From Rhodothermales bacterium (GTDB lineage Bacteria > Bacteroidota > Rhodothermia > Rhodothermales > JAHQVL01): 64,000 nt of DNA. Position 1 is the first letter of the stretch. Each line of letters starts with the position of its first letter. The notes below the pieces were generated by a model. That model was not told the origin of the DNA. It did no database searches and was given only the letters and a program-made list of their open reading frames with translations. The translations under genes were made by a program, and so were the position numbers. This document shows, piece after piece, positions 18,091-27,687 of this stretch. The DNA lies in the NCBI GenBank assembly GCA_041391505.1, contig JAWKNW010000003.1, positions 124,001 to 188,000 on the forward strand, given 5' to 3'.

Positions 18091-19761
18091 TTGAGCGACA
18101 ACAAAATCATTTTCTCCATGCTGGGCGTGGGCAAGATCCACAAACCCAGCAAGCAGGTACTCAAAAACATCAACCTGTCGTTCTTCTACGGCGCGAAGAT
18201 TGGTGTGCTGGGTCTCAACGGCGCCGGCAAGAGCACCTTGCTTCGCATCATCGCCGGGCTCGACAAGGACTACCTCGGCACGATCGAAACCAAAAAGGGC
18301 ATCACGTTCGGATACCTCTCCCAGGAGCCCGAACTGGACCCGGAAAGCACCGTCCGCGCCATCGTCGAAGAGGGGGCCTCGCGCATCGTGGGCCTGGTGA
18401 AGGCGTACGAGGAGGTGAGCGCGAAATTCGCCGAGCCCGACGCCGACTATGACGCGCTCATGGCGGAGCAGGCGAAGCTGCAGGACCAGATCGATCACGT
18501 CAACGGCTGGGACATCCAGAGCAAGCTCGACATGGCGATGGACGCGTTGCGCTGTCCCCCGCCCGACACCCAGATCAAGGTGCTTTCCGGCGGCGAGCGC
18601 CGGCGCGTTGCCCTCTGCCGGCTGCTGCTCCAGGAGCCCGATGTCCTCCTGCTCGACGAGCCGACGAACCACCTCGACGCCGAGTCGGTCTCCTGGCTCG
18701 AACAGCATCTGGCCCGGTACCCCGGCACCGTCATCGCCGTCACGCACGACCGCTACTTCCTCGACAACGTCGCCGGCTGGATCCTCGAGCTGGACCGCGG
18801 CCAGGGCATTCCCTTCGAGGGCAATTACTCCACCTGGCTTGAATTGAAGGGCAAGCGCCTCGCCCTCGAAGAAAAGCAGGCCTCGAAGCTGCAGAAAACC
18901 CTGGAACGCGAGCTGGAATGGATCCGGACGTCGCCCAAGGGCCGGCACGCCAAAAGCAAGGCCCGTATCGCCTCGTACGAGAAGATGGTGGCCGATCAGC
19001 AGGAGAAACGCAACGAGGATATGGAAATCCCCATTCCTCCGGGACCGCGCCTCGGCAACCTCGTTATCGAGGCAACGAAGGTCTCCAAGGCGTTCGGCGA
19101 TCGCCTCCTGTTCGAGGACCTCAGCTTTGCGCTGCCTCCGGGCGGCATCATCGGCGTCATCGGCCCCAACGGCGCCGGCAAGACGACGCTCTTCCGGATG
19201 ATCACCGGGCAGGAGACGCCCGACAGCGGATCGTTCCGGCTCGGCGAGACGGTGAAGCTCGGCTATGTCGACCAGAACCGTCCGCTCGACCCCAACAAGA
19301 CCATCTGGGAAGAGATCTCCGGCGGCATGGAGCTGTTGCAGGTCGGCAACCGGGAGATGAATTCGCGCGCCTACGTCGGCCGGTTCAACTTCGCCGGCAG
19401 CGACCAGCAGAAGCGCGTGGGGCAGCTCTCCGGCGGCGAGCGCAACCGCGTCCACCTCGCCAAAACCCTGCGCGAGAGCTGTAACGTCCTCCTGCTCGAC
19501 GAGCCGACGAACGACCTCGACGTGAATACGCTCCGCGCCCTCGAAGAAGCGCTGCAGAACTTCGTCGGCTGCGCCGTCGTGATCTCGCACGACCGGTGGT
19601 TCCTCGACCGCATCGCCACGCATATCCTCGCCTTCGAGGGCAACAGCGAGGTGACGTGGTTCGACGGCAACTACTCTCAATATGAGAATCACCGCCGCGA
19701 GGTGCTCGGGATCGAGGCGGACCAGCCGCACCGCATCCGCTACAAAAAGCTCGTCCGCTAG
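18091..19761 (+). CDS. ettA: Energy-dependent translational throttle protein EttA (ABC-F)
   Basis: About 556 residues, almost the same as E. coli EttA (555). Start is TTG. Two ABC cassettes: Walker A GLNGAGKST, signature VLSGGERRRVALCRLLL and Walker B LLLDEPTNHLD in the first; GPNGAGKTT, LSGGERNRVHLAKTL and LLLDEPTNDLD in the second. A charged linker (about residues 240-310, WIRTSPKGRHAKSKARI) is the P-site tRNA interaction region. ABC-F proteins bind the ribosome and regulate the first steps of elongation; EttA responds to the ATP/ADP ratio. Soluble, no transmembrane segments. Intact. Confidence 0.95.
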   Translation: MSDNKIIFSMLGVGKIHKPSKQVLKNINLSFFYGAKIGVLGLNGAGKSTLLRIIAGLDKDYLGTIETKKGITFGYLSQEPELDPESTVRAIVEEGASRIVGLVKAYEEVSAKFAEPDADYDALMAEQAKLQDQIDHVNGWDIQSKLDMAMDALRCPPPDTQIKVLSGGERRRVALCRLLLQEPDVLLLDEPTNHLDAESVSWLEQHLARYPGTVIAVTHDRYFLDNVAGWILELDRGQGIPFEGNYSTWLELKGKRLALEEKQASKLQKTLERELEWIRTSPKGRHAKSKARIASYEKMVADQQEKRNEDMEIPIPPGPRLGNLVIEATKVSKAFGDRLLFEDLSFALPPGGIIGVIGPNGAGKTTLFRMITGQETPDSGSFRLGETVKLGYVDQNRPLDPNKTIWEEISGGMELLQVGNREMNSRAYVGRFNFAGSDQQKRVGQLSGGERNRVHLAKTLRESCNVLLLDEPTNDLDVNTLRALEEALQNFVGCAVVISHDRWFLDRIATHILAFEGNSEVTWFDGNYSQYENHRREVLGIEADQPHRIRYKKLVR

Positions 19762-19825
19762 TCGTTCAGCGCCTCCCTGGCGCGAACCGCCGGGCTCCTG
19801 GCTCCGTTCGGAGGGATTCTATCAG

Positions 19826-19866
19826 GCATGTGCCGTTTCCAGCGTGAAGCGGCACATGCTTTGTTT
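19826..19866 (+). terminator. Intrinsic terminator after ettA
   Basis: 10-bp perfect arms GCATGTGCCG / CGGCACATGC around a 14-nt loop, followed by TTTGTTT. It lies 65 bp past the ettA stop. Confidence 0.75.
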
Positions 19867-20023
19867 ATATAGAGCCGTTACATCGATCGCGTCCGCAATT
19901 TTACCGCCGGCTCGACGAACGAGACGAATAGAATACATCCCCCTCTATCCTATCCGTCCCCCCGCGTCGCAGGGTCTGCCTGCCGCCATCTGCCGTACCT
20001 CTCGTTTTTGGACGGAACCCGAT

Positions 20024-22960
20024 ATGGAATCGAACGACAAGCCCACGCGTCCTCCGCTGGAACTCGTAGCCAACCACCTGTTTACCCCGGCGCACCCGTC
20101 CAACTCGGTCGTCGCCGCCACGGTATCCCCCTCCGGCTACGACGCGATCCGGGCGTTTTTCAAGGCGCTGCCCGGCAGCTGCCGCACGCCCTTTATCGTG
20201 CTGTCGAGCGGGACGGGCAATGGCCCCCGGCTCGACGAGTCGCAATTCGACGTTCCGCATCTGGAAACGATCGTGCTCAAGGGACGGGAGAAGCTCCGGC
20301 CCGGCTGCATCTACCTCGTGCCCCAGGGCAAACACATAGCGGTGCGCGACAACATCGTGCAGATCGTCGCGCCGGCCACGCTCGACACGTCGCAGCTCCC
20401 GCTCGACGCCATCTTCCGTTCGCTCTCCCAGCTCGAGAACACGCAAACCATCGCGCTCCTGTTCAACGACGTCTTTACGGACGGCATCGCCGGCCTGAAG
20501 CAGCTGCGCAGCGCCGGGGGGCTGATCTTCCAGGCGACGCCCCGCCAGAGCGACGAGGACGACGTGCTGGGGCTCGAGGTGCGCACGCTGGTCGATGCCG
20601 TCGTATCCCCGCAGCAGATGGCCACGCTGCTGGCGGGCTATCTGAAGTCGCGCTCGTCGGCGGAGTCGACCCGGGCGGTATTGTGGCGGGATGAGAAGGA
20701 GACGCAGATCCTCGAACAGATTTTCGAGATGCTCGAGAAAGAGCACGGCATCAACTTCGGCGTCTTCAAGCCGGCGTTCCTGGAGGCGCATTTCGCGCAG
20801 CGGATGGCCATTCATCAGGTGTCGAGTCTTTCGCAGTACATCGGCATCCTGAAGTCCTATCCCGCGGAAACAGGCTTTCTCGCCAAGCGCCTGTTGTTTC
20901 GGAACGCGTCGTTCTACAAGCAGAGCCGCATCTTCCAGCGCATCAAGGAGACGCTGCTCCATCGGATCATGGAGATGGGCTCGTCGCAAGGCACCTGCCG
21001 GATCTGGGTGCCTGAATGCGCGAGCGGCGAGGAAGCGCTCATGCTGGCCATCCTGCTGCATGAACGGGCTTCCAAGAGCATGTCGTCAACGAAGCTGCAG
21101 GTCATCGCGACCGACAGCGACATCGAGACCCTCGCTTTTGCCCGCAAGGGCGTGTACGGACTGGGCATCGCATCGCACCTGCCGGCCGTCTACATGGATC
21201 GCTATTTCCGGCGCGACGGCGAGCGGTATATCGTTTCCGAGGAGTTGCAGAAGATCATCCACTTCTTCTCGCACAACACGCTGATGACGCCGCCGCTGAA
21301 CGGCCTGCACGCCATCTATTGCAGCGAGGTCTTCGCCCGGCTCAACGACGCGATGGCGCATCAGGTAGCGAACCAGTTTCACGAAGCGCTGGCGCCGGGC
21401 GGTTTCCTCATCCTCGACCAGCCGGACGCGCCCGCTCCCGAACCGGCGGGATTCGTGCCGGTGAACGGGGCCGGCTTCATTCTACAGAAAAAAACGAATA
21501 TGCCCCTCTTCGCCCCGTCGACACCGAAGCCCGTCGATGCGGAGCCTGCCGGAGAGCCGGACGAAGCCGTCGAGGACATGGTGGAAATCGAACTGACCGA
21601 TTCGGAAGTCGCCGCGATCGAGGATCCGCCGGCCGAGCCCGCGGAAGCCGAGGCCATCGAACTGCTGGAGGTTCATCCCTCCCTGCTGGTCGATGCCGAT
21701 GGCCGCATCGTCGAGCAATACGGTCCGGTCAGCGAGTTTCTCGAGCTGCCGGGCGACAGCCTGCGCGTCGATCTGGTCGATCTCGTGATCCCGGATATCC
21801 GCGCGGATCTGAAGGCGGCGCTCGAGCAGGCGATTCAGCGCAACAAGACGTTTAAATCCAAAGCCATCCCCTTTGAAATCAACGGGGAAACGAGACCTGT
21901 ACAGCTTCAAATCCGGCCCGTGCCCCTCAACGATGGGGCATCGACCGGCGCACAGGTAACATTTTACGACGCAGGCGCGGGCGACCGTGAACGGACCGAA
22001 ATGGATTCCAACAAAAGTGTGACCCATGCCCTGGAGTCGATGGAAAGCGACCTCGCGCAGCTCAAGTCGAGGCTGCACGCGATGCTCCAGGACATCCAGA
22101 AATCCCGTGAGGAACTGCGCGTCGAGAACGCCGGCCTGCTCGAACAGGCCGACGAGCTGCGCCGGCAGATCGACGAGCTGACCCAGCGAAACGGCGACCT
22201 GACCGACACCAACAAGGAGCTGCTGGCGCTGAACCGCGACCTCGTCAAGAAGGTCGAGGAAATGCGCAAGGGCCTGCAGCAGGCCGCGCGCCGGCCCGAG
22301 CCGGCCCCGGCACCGGTCTCCGAACCGGAGCCGCTCCTGAAGACACCCCTCGGCGGCCTGCTCTCGAAGAAGCATGAGATCCGGACGGCGCTCACGTCGA
22401 TCATCGGCTTCGCCGACCTGCTCGCCGAGCGGCTGCGCGACGAAAACAAGGAGCTCGCCCAGTACGTCGGCGCCGGCGGAAAGCAGCTTTCCGATGCGTT
22501 ATCCGTCCTCCTCAACCAGGAAGACGACGCCCCGCCGCCGCCTCAGGTCAAGAGCCACGACATTCAGCTTACGCCCACCAAGACGGCCCGCCTCCTCGTG
22601 GTGGACGACAGCATCGACACCCGCCGGCTGCTGGCGCTCGTGCTGGGCGACCGCTTCGAGTGCGAGATGGCCTCGTCCGCCTCTGAAGCCATCGAAAAAG
22701 CGCGGCAGGAATACTTCACCGCCGTCCTGCTGGACATCAACCTCGGCAAGGACGCCTCCGGCGTGGACGTCCTGCACCACCTCCGCGAACTCCAGCACTA
22801 CCAGAACGTCCCGTTCATGGCCGTCACCGCCATGGCAACGCCGAAGGATCGGGCGCTCCTCCTCCGCGAAGGCTTCGACGCCTACATGCCCAAGCCCTTC
22901 CACAAAACGGCCCTGCTGAACACGCTGGACCAGATCCTCTCCCAGAAGTCGATGAATTAG
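20024..22960 (+). CDS. Large CheB-CheR-PAS-HisKA-receiver hybrid protein with degenerate catalytic sites
   Basis: About 978 residues from the ATG at 20024; upstream in-frame sequence is non-coding. Order: CheB-like fold (about 30-205), CheR-like methyltransferase fold (245-470), acidic linker, PAS-like domain (545-650), long coiled coil (665-755), a HisKA-like helix pair with KKHEIRTAL (His784), and a receiver (855-975; Asp861/862, phospho-Asp904, Lys957). No HATPase domain is present. In the CheB part the catalytic His region is replaced (LSSGTGNG), although Asp153 in FTDGIAG remains. In the CheR part GxATGEE is ECASGEE and the CRN motif is CSEVF. It is probably a signalling scaffold or phospho-acceptor, not an active esterase or methylase. 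No chemoreceptor gene is adjacent. Confidence 0.85.
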   Translation: MESNDKPTRPPLELVANHLFTPAHPSNSVVAATVSPSGYDAIRAFFKALPGSCRTPFIVLSSGTGNGPRLDESQFDVPHLETIVLKGREKLRPGCIYLVPQGKHIAVRDNIVQIVAPATLDTSQLPLDAIFRSLSQLENTQTIALLFNDVFTDGIAGLKQLRSAGGLIFQATPRQSDEDDVLGLEVRTLVDAVVSPQQMATLLAGYLKSRSSAESTRAVLWRDEKETQILEQIFEMLEKEHGINFGVFKPAFLEAHFAQRMAIHQVSSLSQYIGILKSYPAETGFLAKRLLFRNASFYKQSRIFQRIKETLLHRIMEMGSSQGTCRIWVPECASGEEALMLAILLHERASKSMSSTKLQVIATDSDIETLAFARKGVYGLGIASHLPAVYMDRYFRRDGERYIVSEELQKIIHFFSHNTLMTPPLNGLHAIYCSEVFARLNDAMAHQVANQFHEALAPGGFLILDQPDAPAPEPAGFVPVNGAGFILQKKTNMPLFAPSTPKPVDAEPAGEPDEAVEDMVEIELTDSEVAAIEDPPAEPAEAEAIELLEVHPSLLVDADGRIVEQYGPVSEFLELPGDSLRVDLVDLVIPDIRADLKAALEQAIQRNKTFKSKAIPFEINGETRPVQLQIRPVPLNDGASTGAQVTFYDAGAGDRERTEMDSNKSVTHALESMESDLAQLKSRLHAMLQDIQKSREELRVENAGLLEQADELRRQIDELTQRNGDLTDTNKELLALNRDLVKKVEEMRKGLQQAARRPEPAPAPVSEPEPLLKTPLGGLLSKKHEIRTALTSIIGFADLLAERLRDENKELAQYVGAGGKQLSDALSVLLNQEDDAPPPPQVKSHDIQLTPTKTARLLVVDDSIDTRRLLALVLGDRFECEMASSASEAIEKARQEYFTAVLLDINLGKDASGVDVLHHLRELQHYQNVPFMAVTAMATPKDRALLLREGFDAYMPKPFHKTALLNTLDQILSQKSMN

Positions 22961-22981
22961 GGTAGATCTTTAGATCTACCC
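22960..22981. other. Perfect 10-bp hairpin at the CheB-CheR hybrid stop codon
   Basis: GGGTAGATCT TT AGATCTACCC. The first G is the last base of the TAG stop. No T-tract follows; possibly a 3' end stabiliser or terminator. Confidence 0.65.
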
Positions 22982-22984
22982 GTA

Positions 22985-23192
22985 TCCAGAATCTCGCTGG
23001 TCTGACGCACCGTTGCCCTGGGTCAACGGATGCACGATGCACGATGCAGGATCTTCGGGGCCTGCATCCATACAGATCTACCCGTTTCCTTAACCTGATC
23101 CAGGATCTCGCTGGTCTGACGCACCGTTGCCCTGGGTCAACGGATGCACGATGCAGGATGCAGGATCTTCGGGGCCTGCATCCATACAGATC
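22985..23192. repeat. 114-bp direct duplication containing heptamers and a stem-loop
   Basis: Two near-identical copies, offset by 114 bp (ATCTCGCTGGTCTGACGCAC at 22991 and 23105). Each contains a run of 7-bp units (GATGCAC / GATGCAG) and a stem-loop GATGCAGG ... CCTGCATC around ATCTTCGGGG. It occupies the 333-bp gap between two plus-strand genes. Nothing else is visible in the gap. Confidence 0.85.
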
Positions 23193-23293
23193 GGCTCGGG
23201 CAATCGATCCTCTCCTGCGCGAGGTCCGTTTCCCCACCTGTGGCGTCATCCGATGCGCTTCGGTTATATTGCGGTCATTCGTCCCGCCTACCG

Positions 23294-26200
23294 ATGACTC
23301 GTACGACACCCATGCGACGCTTTCAACGCATTTCGACTTCGCTGCTCGCACTCGCCCTGCTTGCCTCGCCGGCCTGCCAGACGGCACCGCCAGCCTCCAG
23401 CGCCGCGACATCCCCGGAGGACGCCCTCGCCGGCTTCCAGATCGCCGGCGGCTTCTCCATCGAGCTTTTCGCCGCCGAGCCGCTCGTCACCGACCCCGTC
23501 GCGATGGAAATCGACGAGCAGGGCCGGCTCTACGTCGTCGAGATGCCCGGCTACCCGCTCGACGTGAGCCCCAGCGGCCGCATCAAGCGGCTCGAGGACA
23601 CGGACGGCGACGGAATCCCGGACCGCAGCACCGTTTTCGCCGACGGCATCGTGCTACCTACGGGCATCATGCGCTGGAAACAGGGCATCCTCGTCACCGC
23701 GCCGCCCGAGCTGATCTATTTTGAGGATACGGACGGCGACGGCCGCGCGGACCGCCGGGAAACGATGCTGTCCGGTTTCGCGCTGTCCAACCCCCAGCAC
23801 AACTTCAATAAGCCGTATTTCGGGCTCGACAACTGGATCTACCTCGCGAACGAGGGCACCGTCGGCACCGACGACTACGCCGACCTGTTCGGCGACGTGG
23901 GCTCCGAGGTCTTCTTCCCCGCCCGGCCCGACGCCGGCCGGCTCGGACGCAACGGCGAACACCGCAACGTGCGGCTCAAGCCGGACCACTTCGAGGTGGA
24001 GGCGCTATCCAGCCGTTCCCAGTTCGGGATGGCGTTCGACGACTGGGGGCACCGCTTCACGCTCAACAACGCGCGTCCGCAGTTTCACGAGGTGATCGCC
24101 AACCGTTATCTGACCCGCAATCCCTTGCTGCCGGTCCAGTTCGCCATCCAGTACACGCCAGCGTACGGGCAGAACACGGCCGTCTATCCCATCACGGACA
24201 ACCCCGAGCACCAGCTGCTCACCGACCGCGGCATGATCACGTCGGCGACGGGCATCACGCTCTACCAGGCCGACCTCTTCCCCCCGGAATTCCACCACGT
24301 CAGCTTCGTCGGCGAGCCCGTGCACAACCTCGTCCACGCGCTGCGCACGGTCGAGTCCGGCCCGACCTTCCGCTCGGAGCGGATCGAGGCGCACCGGGAA
24401 TTCCTCGCCTCGCGGGACGCCTGGTTTCGGCCCGTCAATTTTTATATCGGCCCGGATGGGGCGCTGTATGTGGTCGACTACTACCGCCAGATCATCGAGC
24501 ATCCGGAGTGGATGGACGAGGCCACGATCAACTCGGGCAACCTGTACAACGGCAACGACCGCGGCCGCATCTACCGGATCGCCCCCACCGGCGCGCCGGC
24601 GGCGGACTGGCTCGACAACGATCCGCTTGAAGCGGCCTCCACCGACGCGCTCGTCGCGCAGCTCGCCAACGGCAACATCTGGTGGCGGCGGAACGCCCAG
24701 CGCCTGCTGCTCGATCGGCAGGATGCGGCCGCCGTGCCGGCGTTGACCGCGCTCGCCGCGGGGGCATCGCCCCTGGGCCGCGTGCACGCGCTGTGGACGC
24801 TGGACGGACTCGGGGCGCTGACGCCATCCCTCATCGAGGGGGCTCTGCAGGATGCCGTCGCCGGCATCCGCGAAAACGCGATCGTCCTGGCCGAGTCGCG
24901 CCTGGACGCCCGGCCCGACCTCCTGGACGCGCTCGCCCGGTTGGAAAACGACGCCAATGCGCGCGTGCGCTTCCAGCTATTGTGTACGCTGGGCTTTTTC
25001 GATACCCCGCAGAGCCGCACGATCCGTCAGCGCATGCTCAGTCGCGATCTCGAGGATCCCTGGATGCAGATCGCCGCGCTCTCCGCGCCCGATCGCGTCG
25101 ACGACGCCTACCTGGCCCGGGCGGTCGCCACCGCCGGCCGCGAGGCCACGCCGGGGCGCGCCACTTATCTGGAGCGCGTCGGCTATCTGGCGGCCGCGCA
25201 GAAAGACGAACGTTTTTACACATCCACCGCCGACCGGCTGACGCGCCGGCCGGCTCCCTATCCGATGTGGCAAACCACGGCCTTGCTTCGCGGCCTGGCC
25301 CAGGGCACGCCCCGCAACGCGCCGTTCACCTCCGCCGCGGCGCCCCATGCGCTGGCCGCGTTCACCCGTTCCGAGGAGCCCGAGGCACGGACCGCCTTCC
25401 TGGCGCTGCTCGACAAAACCGGGCTCCCCGATGCGACGATCGTTTCCGCCGCCATTGACGCCGCCCGGAGCGGCGCCGCAGATACCCGGCGTACGCCGGC
25501 GCTGCGCGCCCAGGACATCCAGCTGCTCGCCATGCACGACCCCGATGCGCACGAACAGCTCCTGACCGCGCTGATCGTACCGACGGAGCACCCTGACGTC
25601 CAGACCGCGGCGGTGCGGGCGCTCAAGAACGTGGAAGACGCCGGCATCGGCGACGTGCTGATCGAACGGTGGGCCGGGCTCACGCCGGCGGTGCGCGACG
25701 TAGCCCTCGACGTCCTGATGGGCTCCCCCGAACGCGCCGCGCGGCTGCTGGACGCCGTGGAAGCCGGCACGATCCAGCGCTCGTCGCTGGGGTGGAATCG
25801 GACCGTGGTGCTGATGCGCGATTGGGCCGGACCGCTGCGCGACCGCGCCCGGGCGCTGCTCAGCGAAGAACCCGGCGCCCGCGAGCAGATTGTCGCCACC
25901 TACATGGCGTCACTGGGGGGAGACGGCAGGGTCGATGCCGGCCAGGCCAACTTTGAGCGGGTTTGCGGGACCTGCCACCAGGTCGGCGGCGCGCACGGCA
26001 CGGCCTTCGGCCCCGACCTCGCCACCGTACGCCACTGGTCGCCCGAGGCACTCGTCGCCAAAATCCTCATGCCCCAGCGCTCGGTCTCCGACGGGTATGA
26101 ACTGTGGTCCGTCGAACGCACGTCCGGCGAAACGGTCACCGGTCTCCTCGCCGCGGATTCCCCTTCCAGCATCACCATCCGCACGCCGGCCCGGGAAGAC

Positions 26201-26329
26201 ATCACCATCCCCCGCACCGAGGTCGTCACCATGCAAAACCTGAATCAGACCATGATGCCCACGGGCCTCGAAGCCGCCCTCGATCAGCAGCAGATGGTGG
26301 ATTTGATCGCGTTTTTGCGGTTCAATTAA
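23294..26329 (+). CDS. PVC-type membrane-bound dehydrogenase with HEAT repeats and cytochrome c domain
   Basis: About 1,011 residues from the ATG at 23294 (23312 is equally possible). The signal region ends ALLASPACQ, a possible weak lipobox. A beta-propeller dehydrogenase domain follows (FSIELFAAEPLVTDPVAM, GRLYVVEMPGYP, EDTDGDGIPD). A HEAT-like helical repeat region spans about residues 450-840. One haem motif, CGTCH, is at about residue 891, and the final domain (ERTSGETVTGLL, ending LIAFLRF) is typical of PVC-type cytochromes. These proteins are common in Planctomycetes and Rhodothermota and probably oxidise sugars or other organics in the periplasm. The substrate is unknown. Confidence 0.87.
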   Translation: MTRTTPMRRFQRISTSLLALALLASPACQTAPPASSAATSPEDALAGFQIAGGFSIELFAAEPLVTDPVAMEIDEQGRLYVVEMPGYPLDVSPSGRIKRLEDTDGDGIPDRSTVFADGIVLPTGIMRWKQGILVTAPPELIYFEDTDGDGRADRRETMLSGFALSNPQHNFNKPYFGLDNWIYLANEGTVGTDDYADLFGDVGSEVFFPARPDAGRLGRNGEHRNVRLKPDHFEVEALSSRSQFGMAFDDWGHRFTLNNARPQFHEVIANRYLTRNPLLPVQFAIQYTPAYGQNTAVYPITDNPEHQLLTDRGMITSATGITLYQADLFPPEFHHVSFVGEPVHNLVHALRTVESGPTFRSERIEAHREFLASRDAWFRPVNFYIGPDGALYVVDYYRQIIEHPEWMDEATINSGNLYNGNDRGRIYRIAPTGAPAADWLDNDPLEAASTDALVAQLANGNIWWRRNAQRLLLDRQDAAAVPALTALAAGASPLGRVHALWTLDGLGALTPSLIEGALQDAVAGIRENAIVLAESRLDARPDLLDALARLENDANARVRFQLLCTLGFFDTPQSRTIRQRMLSRDLEDPWMQIAALSAPDRVDDAYLARAVATAGREATPGRATYLERVGYLAAAQKDERFYTSTADRLTRRPAPYPMWQTTALLRGLAQGTPRNAPFTSAAAPHALAAFTRSEEPEARTAFLALLDKTGLPDATIVSAAIDAARSGAADTRRTPALRAQDIQLLAMHDPDAHEQLLTALIVPTEHPDVQTAAVRALKNVEDAGIGDVLIERWAGLTPAVRDVALDVLMGSPERAARLLDAVEAGTIQRSSLGWNRTVVLMRDWAGPLRDRARALLSEEPGAREQIVATYMASLGGDGRVDAGQANFERVCGTCHQVGGAHGTAFGPDLATVRHWSPEALVAKILMPQRSVSDGYELWSVERTSGETVTGLLAADSPSSITIRTPAREDITIPRTEVVTMQNLNQTMMPTGLEAALDQQQMVDLIAFLRFN

Positions 26330-26617
26330 GAGCGGAAGGCTTTGGAACGGCCTTTGGCCGTGGACATGAGATAGGGCTGTCAGGAACGGCCTGCGGCCGT
26401 GGACATGAGGCTTTACGGGCAGAAACGGCCTGCGGCCGTGGACATGATTCGCGGCGAGGTGCGCTCGAGCGTTTCGACATATCGCTTCCATCTTCTACCG
26501 TCATGTAGGACCACTTGAGGTCCAGCCCAGCTGCCGCCACCATTGGTAATCCGGTATGTCCGAAAGCCGCTCGCCGAAGGAGATCGGAAACTTGCGGTAT
26601 TTCACTTCACGTTGCAT
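26322..26617 (-). CDS. Possible small broken gene running through the 39-bp repeats
   Basis: From an ATG at 26617 the minus strand reads a plausible start (MQREVKYRKFPISFGERL). It shifts frame near 26540 and then reads LDLKWSYMTVEDGSDMSK and a tail of three 13-residue repeats (SCPRPQAV plus five variable residues) encoded by the 39-bp repeats. I do not recognise it. It may be a real short protein broken by an indel or a chance frame. Confidence 0.22.
26344..26460. repeat. Three 39-bp tandem repeats (26-bp palindromic core plus 13-bp variable part)
   Basis: Cores begin at 26344, 26383 and 26422 with an exact 39-bp step: GGAACGGCCTGCGGCCGTGG then ACATGA. The core holds the palindrome ACGGCC...GGCCGT. 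The 13-bp stretches between differ. Too short and too few for a CRISPR array. Confidence 0.8.
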
Positions 26618-27611
26618 GACGCGTACGCATTGCCTGGATGGAACGAACTGATGACTGCTTCCCAGGGCAGCCGGCAAGTCTAGCAGTATCGCAACCTTCC
26701 GGCAAGCCTAGCGTTGTGACAGAAGTACCATCGTCGGAAGGAGCCGGCGGGGCGGCTAATGCCCGCCAGGCGTCGATGACCTCGCCGGCCCGCGCCACTC
26801 GGCGGCCCCTATCGCGGCAAGCGACGCGCCGCCCTCTATTGCGTCCCCAGACGGACCAGTGCGGCAGGCGCCCGCCAGGCATCGCCCGGCCCGTCGGGTC
26901 GATGCAGGCCGTCTGCGGTGCGGGGACGTGGACCGATTCCGAACCGCCGTCAGCCAGGCCCCGCGCGCCATCCGTCAGGATCCGGAGGGCGAACGACGCC
27001 GCCGGCGCAGCGCTGGATCCACACCACTCCCGCCGGCCCCGACGCCAGGAGGTCGACGTCACCCAGGAAGGCGACGAGGCGTTCCTGGGCATCCGGCGGA
27101 ATCCGGTCAGTGGGATGTTCGGGTCGAACGATACCCATCCCCCGCCGGCGCGCACCCGCCGGGCGAGCGCGCCGGCTGTCGCCGCCGTGACCTCGCCCAG
27201 GAAGGCCGTGCCGTTGATGTGCAACGCGGCATCGGGTGGATGCAGCGCGTCGGCCACGTCCTCCAGCGGCAGGGTCTGGTCCGCGCTCCGGCGGTTGACG
27301 ATCTGTCGACGTCGCGCGCCGGCCGTCCGCGCCGTAGGCGGTGAACGCGCGCCGCACGTGGAGCCGGTCGGGGTCCACGCCGAGGGTGCTGGTCGAAACC
27401 CCCGGCGTTCGGACCTATTTCCCGAGGAAGCGGCCGGCAGGGTGGTCTTCCACGCGGCTCATCAGCACGGGCGCCACGCCGAAGGTGCAGGGCCCCACCG
27501 CCACGTTGGCCGCCGCGCCGCGGCGCACTGCAGAACGTGCGCGTCTCGGCGGGGACGGCCCTCGGCCCCCGTGTAATCAACGATCACTTCACCGGGCAAG
27601 CCGATCTTCAC
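26607..27611 (-). pseudogene. PfkB-family sugar kinase, broken by several frameshifts
   Basis: Pieces in different minus-strand frames line up with a fructokinase/KDG-kinase-type PfkB protein. The start is a GTG at 27611 (KIGLPGEVIVDYTGAEG). Next come AAANVAVG, the first PfkB-like motif, then ALHINGTAFLGEVTAATAGA and WVSFDPNI. Near 26890 the active-site motif is split: DPTG in one frame and GDAW in the next. About 1 kb is the right length. It is divergent from the MFS transporter gene, a common arrangement for sugar uptake and phosphorylation. The breaks look like one-base indels of the kind seen throughout this stretch, so the true gene may be intact. Confidence 0.7.
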
Positions 27612-27687
27612 ATGTTCTTCACGGAGTATACTGCCGATTTCCTGGCCGGCGCGCCGGTTATCTCTTCCTGCAACGCGATAGTCGCCA

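Noticed and set aside
26344..26460. CRISPR-like array (26-bp palindromic repeat and variable 13-bp spacer)
   Set aside because: Spacers are far too short, only three units, and no cas genes nearby; better described as a REP-like tandem repeat.
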